Positions 17,447 through 26,940 are shown, numbered from the stretch's first letter. The stretch: DNA of 64,000 nt from CAJCIT01 sp963771305 (GCA_963771305.1 CAVYTS010000025.1:372001-436000), one strand, 5' to 3'. Made by a program: numbers and translations. The notes: generated by a model from the letters alone, not told the origin.

Positions 17447-18664
17447 TTAGTTTGCCGACGTTGGCTCTGATCGCCGTTGGGCCAACGTTGCTTCTATGCT
17501 TGACGGCTGCCGCCCTAAGTCTTTCAGACGCTTCCACTTGCGCCGCAGAACGCGGTTCCAATACATGATGATCCCGGTGATGGTGATGAGGGGTATCATC
17601 AGGCCGAGCAACGCCCAGAGCGCCTTGATACCGCGTCCCCAGTAGGTTCCATAGTGAAGCGGGATCTGCAGCCAGATGAACCAATCGCCCAGACTTTCGT
17701 TGACGCCATAGCGCCAGGTCCTAATATGTGAGCCGTCCCACGGATTGAAGTACATGGTATCCATGTACTCAGCGCCGCTGTGGTTGCCGCGCCGCATGTA
17801 GATTTCGAGTGGCGCCCGCCGATTGTAAGGAAATTGGATTCCTTCCAGTGAGGTTCCTGCATCGAGGACGTAAGCACGAACAAGGATGGACTTCAGATCG
17901 AGCGCGACCGGGTCGCTGACCGGCTTGACGGTGACAACAGGCGGTCGTGCGCTGATGATGGGCGAGATACGGTCGACGAAAAGGAAAACCTCTCGGGACC
18001 ATCCAAAGTAAAAGCCGGAGATCCCCCAAAACGTGACAAGAGCGAGCGTCCAGAAGCCGACCGCGTTGTGGAGGTCGTAATTGACCCGCCGCCAGGTCCT
18101 TCTGAAATCGATTTTCAGAGCGCGCTTCCAGGACTTGATGCCGGGCCACCAGATGACCAGACCCGTGATATTGAGAAGCACCAGCAACGCACCGCCGATA
18201 CCGTTGGCCGCTCGGCCTTTCGGGCCGACCATCAGATTGACATGCAGGTCGCGAACGACGCTCAGCCATGAGTGCATCGATGGCACGACGCCCAGGACTG
18301 CGCCTGTCTTGGGATGCGCCGCGACCGTGATGCGCTCCCGCTGCCCTTGGACGGTGGCCTCAAATACGGGATCCGTTTCGGTAGGCGTGTAGACCGAGAT
18401 AACCGGCCGGCCCGGGTAAGCGGCCTGGACGTTTCTTATGACTTCGGTGATGTCGGCGAACGGCTCGGTAGTTTGGAGGCTTTGCCACGGATTCAACCCG
18501 GCCAGCGCTTCCAGTTCGTCCCGGAATACGAGAATCGATCCCGTGACTCCGATGACGACCAGGTACAGGGCGATGATAATTCCGAGCCAGAGGTGAACCT
18601 GAAAATTGAATTTCCATAACCAGAGCTGACGGGGACGACGAAGGAAGTGCCGAAAGAATTTCAT
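17447..18664 (-). CDS. PepSY-associated transmembrane protein
   Basis: A 405-residue inner-membrane protein. The first helix (HLWLGIIIALYLVVIGVTGS) is followed by an extracytoplasmic PepSY-like domain, then helices at IGGALLVLLNITGLVIWWPG, GFWTLALVTFWGISGFYFGW and a C-terminal LLGLMIPLITITGIIMYW. Members of this family (PiuB-like) often go with iron/siderophore uptake or serve as membrane reductases; conserved His residues (HLWLG, DLHNAVG, HYGTYWG) could bind haem. It starts 8 bp after the small secreted protein gene, so probably cotranscribed. Confidence 0.85.
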   Translation of the reverse strand: MKFFRHFLRRPRQLWLWKFNFQVHLWLGIIIALYLVVIGVTGSILVFRDELEALAGLNPWQSLQTTEPFADITEVIRNVQAAYPGRPVISVYTPTETDPVFEATVQGQRERITVAAHPKTGAVLGVVPSMHSWLSVVRDLHVNLMVGPKGRAANGIGGALLVLLNITGLVIWWPGIKSWKRALKIDFRRTWRRVNYDLHNAVGFWTLALVTFWGISGFYFGWSREVFLFVDRISPIISARPPVVTVKPVSDPVALDLKSILVRAYVLDAGTSLEGIQFPYNRRAPLEIYMRRGNHSGAEYMDTMYFNPWDGSHIRTWRYGVNESLGDWFIWLQIPLHYGTYWGRGIKALWALLGLMIPLITITGIIMYWNRVLRRKWKRLKDLGRQPSSIEATLAQRRSEPTSAN

Positions 18665-18672
18665 CCAGTTGG

Positions 18673-19131
18673 CTATTGGCGGGAGAACACTTGCACGGCG
18701 GCAGAGGGTCCGCCGCCGGATTCAGACGTCAGCGTTTTCCCGTCCGGAGAGATGGTCAGTTTGGAAGCCGCGGTGGGCCGATTCGGGCCCTGGAGGATTG
18801 CCTTATATTCCGAAGGGCCGGCCTTGGTTATTTTGACAGTGCCCACTTTCTTGCCTCGTGCGTCATTGATATCGCTTTCGGAACCATCGAGATGCACCGA
18901 CGTGAAGGTCGTGCTTACAAAGAAAATTCCGTTTACGGGTACCGAGTAGGCAAACTCCAGAGCATCGCCGGATTTATAGATTCGGAGCGTCAGCGGATCG
19001 GAATCGACCTTTTGGCCGTTAACGACCTGGCTCATGAGTTTCCAGGTTCCTAGCAATGGCTCAGCCGCCCAAGCCCGGGCGGTCGAAAGGAGGAGGAGGG
19101 ATACAGCTGTCCGGGCGAATGCCTGCATCAT
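18673..19131 (-). CDS. Small secreted protein, lipocalin-like beta fold (hypothetical)
   Basis: A 152-residue protein with signal peptide (TAVSLLLLSTARAWA) followed by LLGTWKLMSQVVNGQKVDSD and alternating beta strands ending in LTISPDGKTLTSESGG. The GTWKL opening is common in small lipocalin-like secreted proteins. Ligand unknown. It lies 3 bp after the OmpA-like gene and 8 bp before the PepSY gene, so the three probably form one transcript. Confidence 0.7.
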   Translation of the reverse strand: MMQAFARTAVSLLLLSTARAWAAEPLLGTWKLMSQVVNGQKVDSDPLTLRIYKSGDALEFAYSVPVNGIFFVSTTFTSVHLDGSESDINDARGKKVGTVKITKAGPSEYKAILQGPNRPTAASKLTISPDGKTLTSESGGGPSAAVQVFSRQ

Positions 19132-19134
19132 TGG

Positions 19135-20934
19135 CTACTGTGCCGCAGGATAGCACTCAAATGAGAACAACGAGCCTATGGGATGCATCCCATAGATAAG
19201 CGCTAACCTAACCTTTCTGGGATTCGTGAGTGTGCCAACCCCAGAACCCCGCCTCCGCGATACTTGGACAGTGTCGCCTTCCCTGCCCGAAGCTTTTAGC
19301 ACGCCATAACCCTGATTCTTAAGCGGCGTGCGAAGCCGTTTGGGAGCCCCTATTACCGAATCGAACCGATCTCCTGGCCAATGATCTCCTGAGACCACTA
19401 GTTCTACGCGGCGATTCTGTTGTCGGCCGGTGGGAGTGTCGTTCGATGCTACTGGGCGCGTCATGCCGAATTCCGTGGCGCTCACTGCAGTCATACCCAC
19501 GCCTTGCTGCATCAGGTAGTCGCGGACGGTGGCGGCGCGCTCTTCGGAGAGCCTCTGGTTAAAGTCCTCACCGCCGATATTGTCGGTGTGGCCTTCCACC
19601 TGGATTTTCAAGCCGGGATGCGCCAGCAGAATGCCCGACACCTTGGCGAGCCTCTCTCGAGCACCGGTGCGCAGCGTGTACTGACCGGAGTCGAATAGTA
19701 CATCGGACATATTCACGATCAGGCCTCGGGCGCTATCGCGCGTCTCCAGAATCGTGTTGAGTTGCTGCAGGAGTTGCGCGCGAAGCTGTGTCTTATCGTT
19801 TTCTGCCTGATTGCGTAGACGATCGGCATCCGCGGCGGCCTGCCTGGCGCGTTCCGTTTCAGCCTGTGCCTGCAGTTGCGCAATCTGAGCCGCCGAACGC
19901 GCGGCATCGGCGTCCGCCTTGGCTTGCAGTGCCGCCACACGTTCCTGTTCGGCCGCTCGGCGTTCCTGCTCCGCCTGCAGGCGGCCCGCTTCGGCTGCGT
20001 CCGCTTGCGCCCTGGTGGCGGACTCTCGCTCCGCAGCGGCTGCCCTCTCATTGGCCAACCGCTCATCTTCAATGCGTTTCAACGGAATGATGCGCGCGTC
20101 TTCGGCCATCTGGACCGCTTCGCGCGCCTCCGTGCCGGTCGGTTTGCCGCCAGATTTGCCTCTCAGCAAGTTCTCGGCATTCTGCAGATCAACGAGCGCT
20201 TTCTGGAATGTATCGGCGGCATAGCGCTCCGCGCCCGTCCATCGGGCGATGCGCACGGCATTACGTGCTTCGTAAAGCTCCAGCGGTGTCCGGTAGTCCA
20301 CCATCAGCGGCCGCAACTCGGCGGGGTTTGCCATCATCGCGTATTGGCCGCGCTTGAGCAGTTCGTACTTGGCTTCGATCGGCTCGATTGTGCCCTGCGT
20401 ATCGTCGCGGATGAAGTTTTCCATCACAACCACGTCGCTTGGCGTTGTCACAGCGAAATACGGCTCGGCGGTAATGATCAAGCCGAAAGCCTGCAGGTTT
20501 GAAGTAGCGCGCAGATTGCTGTTCTCGCCATTCCACAGCACCTAACCCAGATTCTCCGCACGCCCCTCCGGCGTGATCGCCCACATAACGTAGGTCAGGT
20601 ACTCCGGGCCGTAAACCCCGGCCGGCTGCATGCGTTCCGTGTTCGCGTCTATCCTGGTGACGCCCTGCTTGCTTTCCACGCGCGCTTCACCTCGAGCTTC
20701 CGGCATCAGCGTGGTGCCGCGAAATGCGATCCTCGTAGAACCGCTGCGAAGCATATAATTAACCGCTACAGTAGTGCGCGCTACCACAGTTACGCGATAC
20801 ACCGGCACCGCCCCTCCTGGCGGTGCTATTTCCTGTCGGGTAGGGTTCGGCGCCTGCGGCGATTGTGCCGCCGCGGTTACGCCGGATGGGACGGTGACCA
20901 AGCCGCACAAGAGGAGCAATCCATAGTGTTTCAT
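19135..20934 (-). pseudogene. OmpA-like envelope protein, split by an in-frame amber codon
   Basis: Codons from 20934 encode a signal peptide and a domain ending WAITPEGRAENLG. A TAG follows at 20544-20542 and the same frame continues (VLWNGENSNL ... LQAFGLIITAEPYFAVT). Related proteins run through this point with Glu, so one G-to-T change (GAG to TAG) explains the break. Downstream lie a long coiled coil (about 20100-19770) and an OmpA domain (QVEGHTDNIGG, RQQNRRVELVV). After VSGD the frame runs on for about 85 residues that look unlike the family's normal end and include a 20-bp palindrome. Could be a pseudogene, a readthrough gene or a sequencing error. Confidence 0.75.
19176..19195. repeat. 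Perfect 20-bp palindrome
   Basis: CTATGGGATG followed directly by its reverse complement CATCCCATAG, inside the abnormal 3' end of the OmpA-like frame. It could be an operator, a recombination remnant or the tip of an inserted element. No second copy was noticed in the window. Confidence 0.8.
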
Positions 20935-21076
20935 TCTTCTTAATCCTTTTGTAAGACACTCATGAACTCGCTGCCACTTACTGGCACTGCTACCCGGCGC
21001 ATTGATTGCCTACCGAAGGCTTTGGGGCTTCGGAACGAATAAGCGCGGCCGCGCAGTGGCAATCAAGCCTTCGCCG

Positions 21077-21502
21077 CTAGCGCCAGTTTTCGTGGTGATC
21101 TCGATAATCGCGCACCCGATCGAGGTCGTCATTCAACATGTCGCGATCGCCTGAAGAGAGCCTGTTATCATCCACCACTGTTTGGAGGCTGGCGATCACA
21201 TCGTCTAACTCCTGACGGTCGTACCTGCCTGCGGCAAGCTTGTCCTGCAGTTCGGAGATCTTCGCTTTCGTTCTAACGATCCGATCCTCGTCTCTTCTTT
21301 CAAACGCCACGTCTTGCACGTGGTCCAGGTCCACCCGGATCCTTTCGAACATGTGCATCCGCCAGCTATTTCCCGCGTAGAAGTCTTCCCGCGATCGGTG
21401 CCAGGCGTCGTCATCTCGGTCTTGCGCAACAGCCTGGGCGGCTCCAAGTGAAAATAACAACAAACCTGCGCAGGTAATACTCTTCAAGAAAGTGTTTTTC
21501 AT
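21077..21502 (-). CDS. Small periplasmic hypothetical protein, charged helical
   Basis: A 141-residue protein with signal peptide (FLKSITCAGLLLFSLGAAQAVA) and a mature part rich in Asp, Arg and Glu (RVDLDHVQDVAFERRDEDRI ... ELDDVIASLQTVVDDNRLSSGDRDMLNDDLDRVRD), predicted helical hairpin. No family recognised with confidence; it resembles short stress-related periplasmic helical proteins in composition. Monocistronic, with about 140 bp to the next gene downstream. Confidence 0.65.
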   Translation of the reverse strand: MKNTFLKSITCAGLLLFSLGAAQAVAQDRDDDAWHRSREDFYAGNSWRMHMFERIRVDLDHVQDVAFERRDEDRIVRTKAKISELQDKLAAGRYDRQELDDVIASLQTVVDDNRLSSGDRDMLNDDLDRVRDYRDHHENWR

Positions 21503-21980
21503 TATCGTCTCCTTGCATTTTCCGCTCGAAGGGTGAGCACTGCATGGATATGCAGAACACTTGCCATCATTGTGGCGGGGTGGAGCAGCTCAGGTAATCC
21601 CAACAGTGTTCGGGCGGACGTCCTGTTCAAAACACCAGGAAGATCTAATGTTTCCTGCTGGCAAACCCGCGTGATTCTCTCGCGGAAGTCCCGACCGGAT
21701 ACCTGTGTTGGAACAGGCCAATCGCTCGCTGAAGGCGGGCGCGCAACTTCTGCCAAGACTGAACGTAGGAACTACCGGCTTAACCGTAAGTGCAGCCGAT
21801 GACGCGGCAAACGCAATGACGTCCTCGCAGTCTTGATTCAGCCATGCTCAGATTTGTCAATGCGTTGACGGCCCGGGAGGACGCAGCTCAGGGGCATACA
21901 TCCCCAGGTTCGAGCGCTTTTGGTTTTGGGGAAATGAGCAACCGGCGTGTTTAGTTTAGGATGCGTGAGACCTGAGTAGC
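21503..21980. other. Intergenic stretch without a supported gene
   Basis: A 478-bp gap upstream of the periplasmic protein gene and downstream of the NCS1 permease gene. The open frames here (for example 21756-21502 on the minus strand) have no start-site support, no recognisable domain and atypical composition. It must hold the promoter of the 21077-21502 gene. No repeat or RNA was recognised. Confidence 0.5.
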
Positions 21981-23309
21981 CTACTTCCGAGCAGCGGCCG
22001 GAACGCCGCCCACCACCACTTTGGGCTGAAGGCCTGCCTTCGCAAGCGCGACGTACACCACGAAGCCGGCGATGAAACTGTAGACGGCGGCAGGCTGAAG
22101 ATAAGGTTTGGTCTCTTCGGAAATAGGGAGAAACGGCAAGATCCCAATGACGAAGCCGACGGCCCAAGCGCCGTAGCCGGCAAAGTTGATTCCTTCTCGC
22201 GGCCCAGCCCATTTCTTTCCGCACAGCCAATAGTCGGCGGCCATCGCTCCGCAAATCGGTCCGAACGATGCACCGATGATGGTGAAGAGATTAATGAGAT
22301 TGGCCGCAACGCCAGTGATGGCCAGGATTGCCGCTACGACTGAGCCAACCATGGTGGACGTTAGCCGAGGCACGCCGGGAATCATGGTCGCCAGGCTGTT
22401 ACCTGCAATAAACGAAGAGAAGCACATGGGGGCGATGGACGCAATGGCAAACAGGAAGAAGGCGATGGCCGCAAAGCTGCCGGTTTGAGCGATCGCTGAA
22501 TCGAATTTGTAGTCTTGGACACCGAACAGGGCGTGCGCGCCGGCCACCGATAGCAGCGGAAGGCCTCCGGCGACCAGCACAGCGAGCAAGATGCCCACCA
22601 AGCCGCCCCATCGAACATCCTTCTCATCTCGGCTGTTCATGCCGAAGTCGACCCCCGCGGCACCAGCCGTAGCAAAGAAACCAACTACAATCTGGATGAG
22701 CATCATGAACCCGATATACGGGCTCGGATGTTCGGGCACATACTGCGACACGCCACCCGCGTTCCTCACAAAGACGATCAGAATCATCGCCAGTGGAACC
22801 AGATTCAAATAGAGTGCGAACCGCGCAACGTACTGGATGCCCATCGCCCCGACGTAGCCAAGGACCAGCGCCCAGACGGCCGCAATGATGCCAAATAACA
22901 AGCTGCCGGGTTCGGCCTTCGAACCGAAAGCCGTCAGGATGAACGAAGTTGCGACGAACGCGTTTACGGACATCCAGCCCACTTGAAGCAGGCCCATTAA
23001 CAGGCCCGGCATGAGGTAGCCACCTTGTGCGCCAAATGTAGAACTACCGACGACGTAGAGGGGAAAGCCCGTCCGCATGCCAAGCATGCCCGGGATGCGA
23101 TAGAAGAGAGCGTAGCTGATGAGGCCTGCCACCAGGAGAGCTAAGAGGCTCAGGCCGACGCCCGCGCGATCAAGAGTTCCTGCCGCGATCTCGCGGTAAA
23201 AGACGACCCACAAAAAAACTCCGGCGTACGTGGGGGCGGTGTTCTTGTACCAAGGCGCGCGATTGGAAATCGGGTTCGGGACAGCCTTAGATATATAGCC
23301 TGGCAACAT
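21981..23309 (-). CDS. NCS1-family nucleobase permease (CodB-like)
   Basis: A 442-residue protein with about 12 membrane segments. The opening (PISNRAPWYKNTAPTYAGVF) and the TFGAQGGYLMPGLLMGLLQVGW block match cytosine-permease-type NCS1 transporters; FGMNSRDEKDVRWGGLVG is the loop after helix 6. It should import a nucleobase, hydantoin or related compound with H+ or Na+; substrate not decidable. AGGAG lies five bases before the ATG. No metabolic partner gene is adjacent. Confidence 0.88.
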   Translation of the reverse strand: MLPGYISKAVPNPISNRAPWYKNTAPTYAGVFLWVVFYREIAAGTLDRAGVGLSLLALLVAGLISYALFYRIPGMLGMRTGFPLYVVGSSTFGAQGGYLMPGLLMGLLQVGWMSVNAFVATSFILTAFGSKAEPGSLLFGIIAAVWALVLGYVGAMGIQYVARFALYLNLVPLAMILIVFVRNAGGVSQYVPEHPSPYIGFMMLIQIVVGFFATAGAAGVDFGMNSRDEKDVRWGGLVGILLAVLVAGGLPLLSVAGAHALFGVQDYKFDSAIAQTGSFAAIAFFLFAIASIAPMCFSSFIAGNSLATMIPGVPRLTSTMVGSVVAAILAITGVAANLINLFTIIGASFGPICGAMAADYWLCGKKWAGPREGINFAGYGAWAVGFVIGILPFLPISEETKPYLQPAAVYSFIAGFVVYVALAKAGLQPKVVVGGVPAAARK

Positions 23310-23450
23310 GGCAGCTCCTTTAAAGTTCGGCGATGCTCATTATATACACCGCAGGGATTTGACGAACTTCAATGCAGTGGTTTTCAGCCGGGACCGCCGA
23401 TTCCTGCGCGGAATTTGGCGGTGCGCTAGGGTAAGGGGTGGTCCGCTGGT

Positions 23451-23633
23451 ATGTCCGTTTACATCACTCTGTGCGCCATTTCGACTTGCCTGAGCCTGGC
23501 AACATATGCGCTCCTGGCTTGGTTGCGCAGCAGCTTCTCGCTTGGGGCGACGGGGCTGTTGGTGCTGTTCGGGACTTGGTACGGAAGTTGTTGGCTGGTG
23601 CACAAGTGGAATCGGAAGCGGCGGGCGGAGTAG
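23451..23633 (+). CDS. Small two-helix membrane protein (hypothetical)
   Basis: A 60-residue frame with two hydrophobic segments (VYITLCAISTCLSLATYALL and SLGATGLLVLFGTWYGSCWL) and a basic C-terminus (HKWNRKRRAE), consistent with a small inner-membrane protein. ATG start with a GGGG-rich stretch about ten bases before it. No family recognised. Convergent with the methyltransferase gene. Coding status rests on the membrane-protein pattern only. Confidence 0.45.
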   Translation: MSVYITLCAISTCLSLATYALLAWLRSSFSLGATGLLVLFGTWYGSCWLVHKWNRKRRAE

Positions 23634-23663
23634 ATAGGCGGCGGAGTGCGACCCGCGCAGATG

Positions 23664-24278
23664 CTAGTCTTTCCGCAACACCCACGTCGTCATGCTTCGC
23701 TGATTTTGAACGACGGTGGTCTTGAGCGGATCAATCATTCGCCCGCCCAGATCGTTTGCGGCCTGACTCAGCAGAGCCTCGTCGACCAGATATCGTTGAG
23801 AGCCATCGGGTAGTAGAAATCGGCGGCCTTCCAAGCGCTGCATTTGGTGCTCCATTCCGATCGAAGAAGCGAGGCGGCAGAATAGCACGCCGCCTGGTTC
23901 CAGTACTCTCCAGGTGGCGTGCAGCATATCTCGAAACTGATCGTCATCGCGGGCAAAGTGGAGAACGGCGCTACTGATCACAAACTCAGCAAACGCAGCG
24001 GGAAAAGATATGGATTCGAGAGCCTCCGTGCGAAAGTTCTCCGGCGGCAGGTTCGGCGCCAGCGCTGCAGCCAGACGGCGGACACCGATCACGCTCGCTG
24101 GGTCCCGGTCTACGCCAAACACCTCGTATCCGTGGCGTAAGAAGTAGATCAGATTTCGGCCGGAGCCGCAGCCCGCATCCAGAACCCGCATACCCGGTAC
24201 GATGCGGCCGCGCAACAGTTGATCGAAGAGGTAGATGTCGATGTCGCCGAATTGCTCGGGGAGGTCGGCGGTGGACAT
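23664..24278 (-). CDS. Class I SAM-dependent methyltransferase
   Basis: A 204-residue protein with motif I VLDAGCGSGRNLIYF, an acidic motif II (VFGVDRDP) and motif IV region FVISSAVLHFARDD, then VLEPGGVLFCRL. The fold is clear. The substrate is unknown; the lack of added domains suggests a small molecule. Transcribed toward the small membrane protein gene; divergent from the orphan antitoxin gene. Confidence 0.85.
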   Translation of the reverse strand: MSTADLPEQFGDIDIYLFDQLLRGRIVPGMRVLDAGCGSGRNLIYFLRHGYEVFGVDRDPASVIGVRRLAAALAPNLPPENFRTEALESISFPAAFAEFVISSAVLHFARDDDQFRDMLHATWRVLEPGGVLFCRLASSIGMEHQMQRLEGRRFLLPDGSQRYLVDEALLSQAANDLGGRMIDPLKTTVVQNQRSMTTWVLRKD

Positions 24279-24334
24279 GCACCAATACTAGCGAGAGAAG
24301 GCTTGCTTTGGCGAAGCTTGTTTCGTCGGAATTA

Positions 24335-24580
24335 ATGGTTCAGAATACAGTTGTGAAGCGGGCTAACATCCACGACGCAGAAGCCAATCTGTCGCGCTAT
24401 CTGGCCGAACTGAGGCCGGGCGAGACGTTGATGCTTTGCAAAAACAATATGCCGATCGCGGAAGTCCGGTTACTTCGCAAGAAGAGGATTCGTAAACCGC
24501 GCATGGGCGTGGCTAAGGGCGAACTCGTGGTTCCCGATTCGTTCTTCGAACCGTTGCCTGAAAGCGATGCGCCAAGCTGA
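24335..24580 (+). CDS. Phd/YefM-type antitoxin without a toxin partner
   Basis: An 81-residue protein from ATG 24335 (a TTG at 24308 would extend it). VKRANIHDAEANLSRYLAEL is the DNA-binding Phd/VapB-like N-terminus, and ETLMLCKNNMPIAEVRLL completes the fold; the C-terminal tail (PDSFFEPLPESD) is where such antitoxins clamp a toxin. No PIN or Doc toxin follows: the next gene is convergent after 26 bp. It may act in trans or be a remnant of a lost pair. Confidence 0.75.
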   Translation: MVQNTVVKRANIHDAEANLSRYLAELRPGETLMLCKNNMPIAEVRLLRKKRIRKPRMGVAKGELVVPDSFFEPLPESDAPS

Positions 24581-24606
24581 TCACGTCGGAATTTCGTTGG
24601 AAATAG

Positions 24607-25188
24607 CTAGTAGCCCAGAGCGACCCGCGTGGCGATCAGCATTGCAGCGAAGATCCATCCCACCTGCAACGCTAGGGTCCACGAAGCCTGGGTCGCTCCC
24701 ATGACAGGATGCCAGGCACACCAACAGAGTGTGAACAAGTCTCCTGCACCAAACAGCAGTGCGCAGAGAAAGAAGACTCGAAGCAGATTAGCCCAGCGAA
24801 GTGACCTCGAACGATGAAGAAGGACGCCGAAGAATGGCAGGACCATCAGCGCCGTCATGATTTCGATTGCTAGGAGCCATGGCAATCGGGCACCCCAATT
24901 CATCGACGTGCTCATTGCAGCAGTTGGGAAGATCAGGCCCCACGGAATGAACCAGATTGAGGCTGTGCCGGTTGCAGCTACGCAGGTCTCTGCCCAGCGG
25001 TGCCTCAGTTGGTCGGAAGTGCCAACCAGGATCGCGACCAGAACTTGGCGCCAGAACCAGCGTTCGGAGCGCCCCTCGTGGAGTTTCTCAAGTAGGTCGC
25101 CCGTAATCCCTTCCCGGCTCCGCTTCGGATACAATCGCCGCAAAAGCCATACCGCCAACGCTGGGGCCTGTGGCTGTTTTTTGTTCAT
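24607..25188 (-). CDS. Membrane protein with ADOP-type permease-prefix segment
   Basis: 193 residues from ATG 25188. The N-terminal block LLRRLYPKRSREGITGDLLE ... RSERWFWRQVLVA is the prefix that precedes FtsX-like permease domains in acidobacterial ADOP exporters. Here it is followed by four hydrophobic helices instead of an ABC permease. Start overlaps the PadR stop (ATGA), so translation is probably coupled. Likely a regulated small membrane protein; function unknown. Confidence 0.75.
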   Translation of the reverse strand: MNKKQPQAPALAVWLLRRLYPKRSREGITGDLLEKLHEGRSERWFWRQVLVAILVGTSDQLRHRWAETCVAATGTASIWFIPWGLIFPTAAMSTSMNWGARLPWLLAIEIMTALMVLPFFGVLLHRSRSLRWANLLRVFFLCALLFGAGDLFTLCWCAWHPVMGATQASWTLALQVGWIFAAMLIATRVALGY

Positions 25189-25520
25189 GCGCGCCCGCCC
25201 TCCAGTTGAGCTATTCCACGCCACAAGCTAACCAGAGCTTTCTTGGACGTCTTTGCCTCACGTATGCCCTTAGAAGTGGCGTGAAAATATCGTTTCGCGC
25301 GTCCACCCCTCGCAGGACTCGGATCTCCGAGCGTCGACGAAACAAGTTGCTTTTGCTCAAGCCTGTCCAGTGCCGCGTAGACGCTTCCGAGAGAGACGTC
25401 CCTTCCGGTGATTTTCAGAAGTTCCCCAGAGATCGGAACACCGTAGGCGTCATCCCCGAGCCTGATCACGACAAGCAGAATCATCAACTCGAACTCCCCA
25501 AGGTAGCTTCGTCCCGGCAT
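25185..25520 (-). CDS. PadR-family transcriptional regulator
   Basis: 111 residues from the ATG at 25520, which follows GAGGA. Winged-helix blocks: LGEFELMILLVVIRLGDDAYG, SLGSVYAALDRLEQKQLVSS and GGRAKRYFHATSKG. In acidobacteria PadR genes commonly sit directly before ADOP permease genes, as here. It probably represses its own transcript. The IS701-type element begins 54 bp upstream of its start, so that element may have replaced or moved its promoter. Confidence 0.9.
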   Translation of the reverse strand: MPGRSYLGEFELMILLVVIRLGDDAYGVPISGELLKITGRDVSLGSVYAALDRLEQKQLVSSTLGDPSPARGGRAKRYFHATSKGIREAKTSKKALVSLWRGIAQLEGGRA

Positions 25521-25617
25521 TTCCTCAAGTATAGCGAATAAATCTGGGCGGACAATTCGCAAGCGCTGACCTAGTACTACTGTGTTAAAAACAAACATTT
25601 TAATGTAGAATTGTTTT

Positions 25618-26940
25618 GTGGGATCACGCCTCTCCTCGCCAGGCCCACAGCAGAGGCGCTTCGCGGCATATATTGAGGGTCTGGCAGACGCCGCGGGGCA
25701 TGCCGACCGGCACATACCGTTGAAGAGCTACTGCACGGGATTGTTATTGCCCGGGGAGCGCAAGAGTGTGGAGCCGATGGCCGCGCGCTTGGCTCCCGAC
25801 AATGTTCGTCGCACGCATCAGTCACTCCATCACTTGGTGGCGGACGCCCCCTGGAATGACGAGGAGATGCTGGCCGAGGTGCGGCGATTTGTGTTGCCAA
25901 CCATGGAGAAGCACGGTCCAGTGGTGGCATGGATTGTGGATGATACGGGTTTTCCTAAGCAGGGGAAGCATTCCGTCGGAGTCGCTCGGCAGTACTGCGG
26001 TCAGGTCGGCAAACAAGATAACTGCCAGGTGGCGGTGAGTTTATCAGTGAGCACATGGAGCTCGAGTTTGCCAATTGCTTGGCGACTCTATCTGCCAGAG
26101 GTGTGGTGCCAGGATGAGGAGCGCTGCCGGAAGGCTGGAGTGCCCGAGTCGATTGAATTTCAAACCAAGCCAGAGATTGCTTTGCAGCAGATTCGGCAGG
26201 CGTTGGAACAGAAGGTTCCCCTAGGAGTGGTACTGGCAGATGCGGGTTATGGGAAGGGCACGCAATTCCGCACTGATCTCACCCAACTCGGACTGCAATA
26301 TATAGTGGGCATTGAATCTAACGCCACCGTGTGGGAGCCTGGACAACAACCCTTACCGGCGCCAGCGCGGAAGCCAGGCCGGGGAGCGCCAGCTAAGCGA
26401 CTACAGCGCAATGCGGATCATCAACCCATTTCGGTAAAGCAGTTGGCTCTCGAGTTGCCGTCTTCGACATGGAAGGACATCGGTTGGCGTCAAGGCTGTC
26501 AAGAAACTTTACACTCACGATTTGCCGCAGTCCGCGTGCGTCCTGCCCATCGCGATTACAAGCGCACTGAGCCATATCCGGAAGAATGGCTCTTGATCGA
26601 ATGGCCGAAGAAAGAATCGGAGCCTACCAAATACTGGCTCTCCACTTTGCCGGGGAAGACTTCCCTGAAAACTCTGGTAAAGATAGCCCAACACCGCTGG
26701 ATTATTGAACGAGACTATGAGGAACTCAAGCAGGAGTTGGGACTAGGCCATTATGAAGGTCGGGGTTGGCGCGGTTTTCACCATCACGCCACTTTGTGCA
26801 TCGCCGCCTACGGGTTCCTGATCGGCGAGCGGAACCGTTTTTCCCCCTCAATCCGCGTCGACCATGTTGGACTATCAGCCCCGGAGCTGCCACCGGACTT
26901 CCGCCCGCGCGGGTCGCCGGATCCGTCCCGAACGACATAA
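25618..26940 (+). CDS. IS701-family DDE transposase
   Basis: 440 residues; cut-and-paste transposase. The first catalytic Asp is in VVAWIVDDTGFPKQGKHSVG, the second in LGVVLADAGYGKGTQFR, and the Glu in WIIERDYEELKQELGLGHYE (YREK-like region). The C-terminus ends HHATLCIAAYGFLIGERNRF plus a short Pro/Arg-rich tail. Length is normal, so the enzyme may be active. Confidence 0.93.
   Translation: MGSRLSSPGPQQRRFAAYIEGLADAAGHADRHIPLKSYCTGLLLPGERKSVEPMAARLAPDNVRRTHQSLHHLVADAPWNDEEMLAEVRRFVLPTMEKHGPVVAWIVDDTGFPKQGKHSVGVARQYCGQVGKQDNCQVAVSLSVSTWSSSLPIAWRLYLPEVWCQDEERCRKAGVPESIEFQTKPEIALQQIRQALEQKVPLGVVLADAGYGKGTQFRTDLTQLGLQYIVGIESNATVWEPGQQPLPAPARKPGRGAPAKRLQRNADHQPISVKQLALELPSSTWKDIGWRQGCQETLHSRFAAVRVRPAHRDYKRTEPYPEEWLLIEWPKKESEPTKYWLSTLPGKTSLKTLVKIAQHRWIIERDYEELKQELGLGHYEGRGWRGFHHHATLCIAAYGFLIGERNRFSPSIRVDHVGLSAPELPPDFRPRGSPDPSRTT

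Noticed and set aside
21502..21756. 84-codon minus-strand frame upstream of the periplasmic protein gene
   Set aside because: No ribosome site, no domain, and it occupies the position where the next gene's promoter should be.
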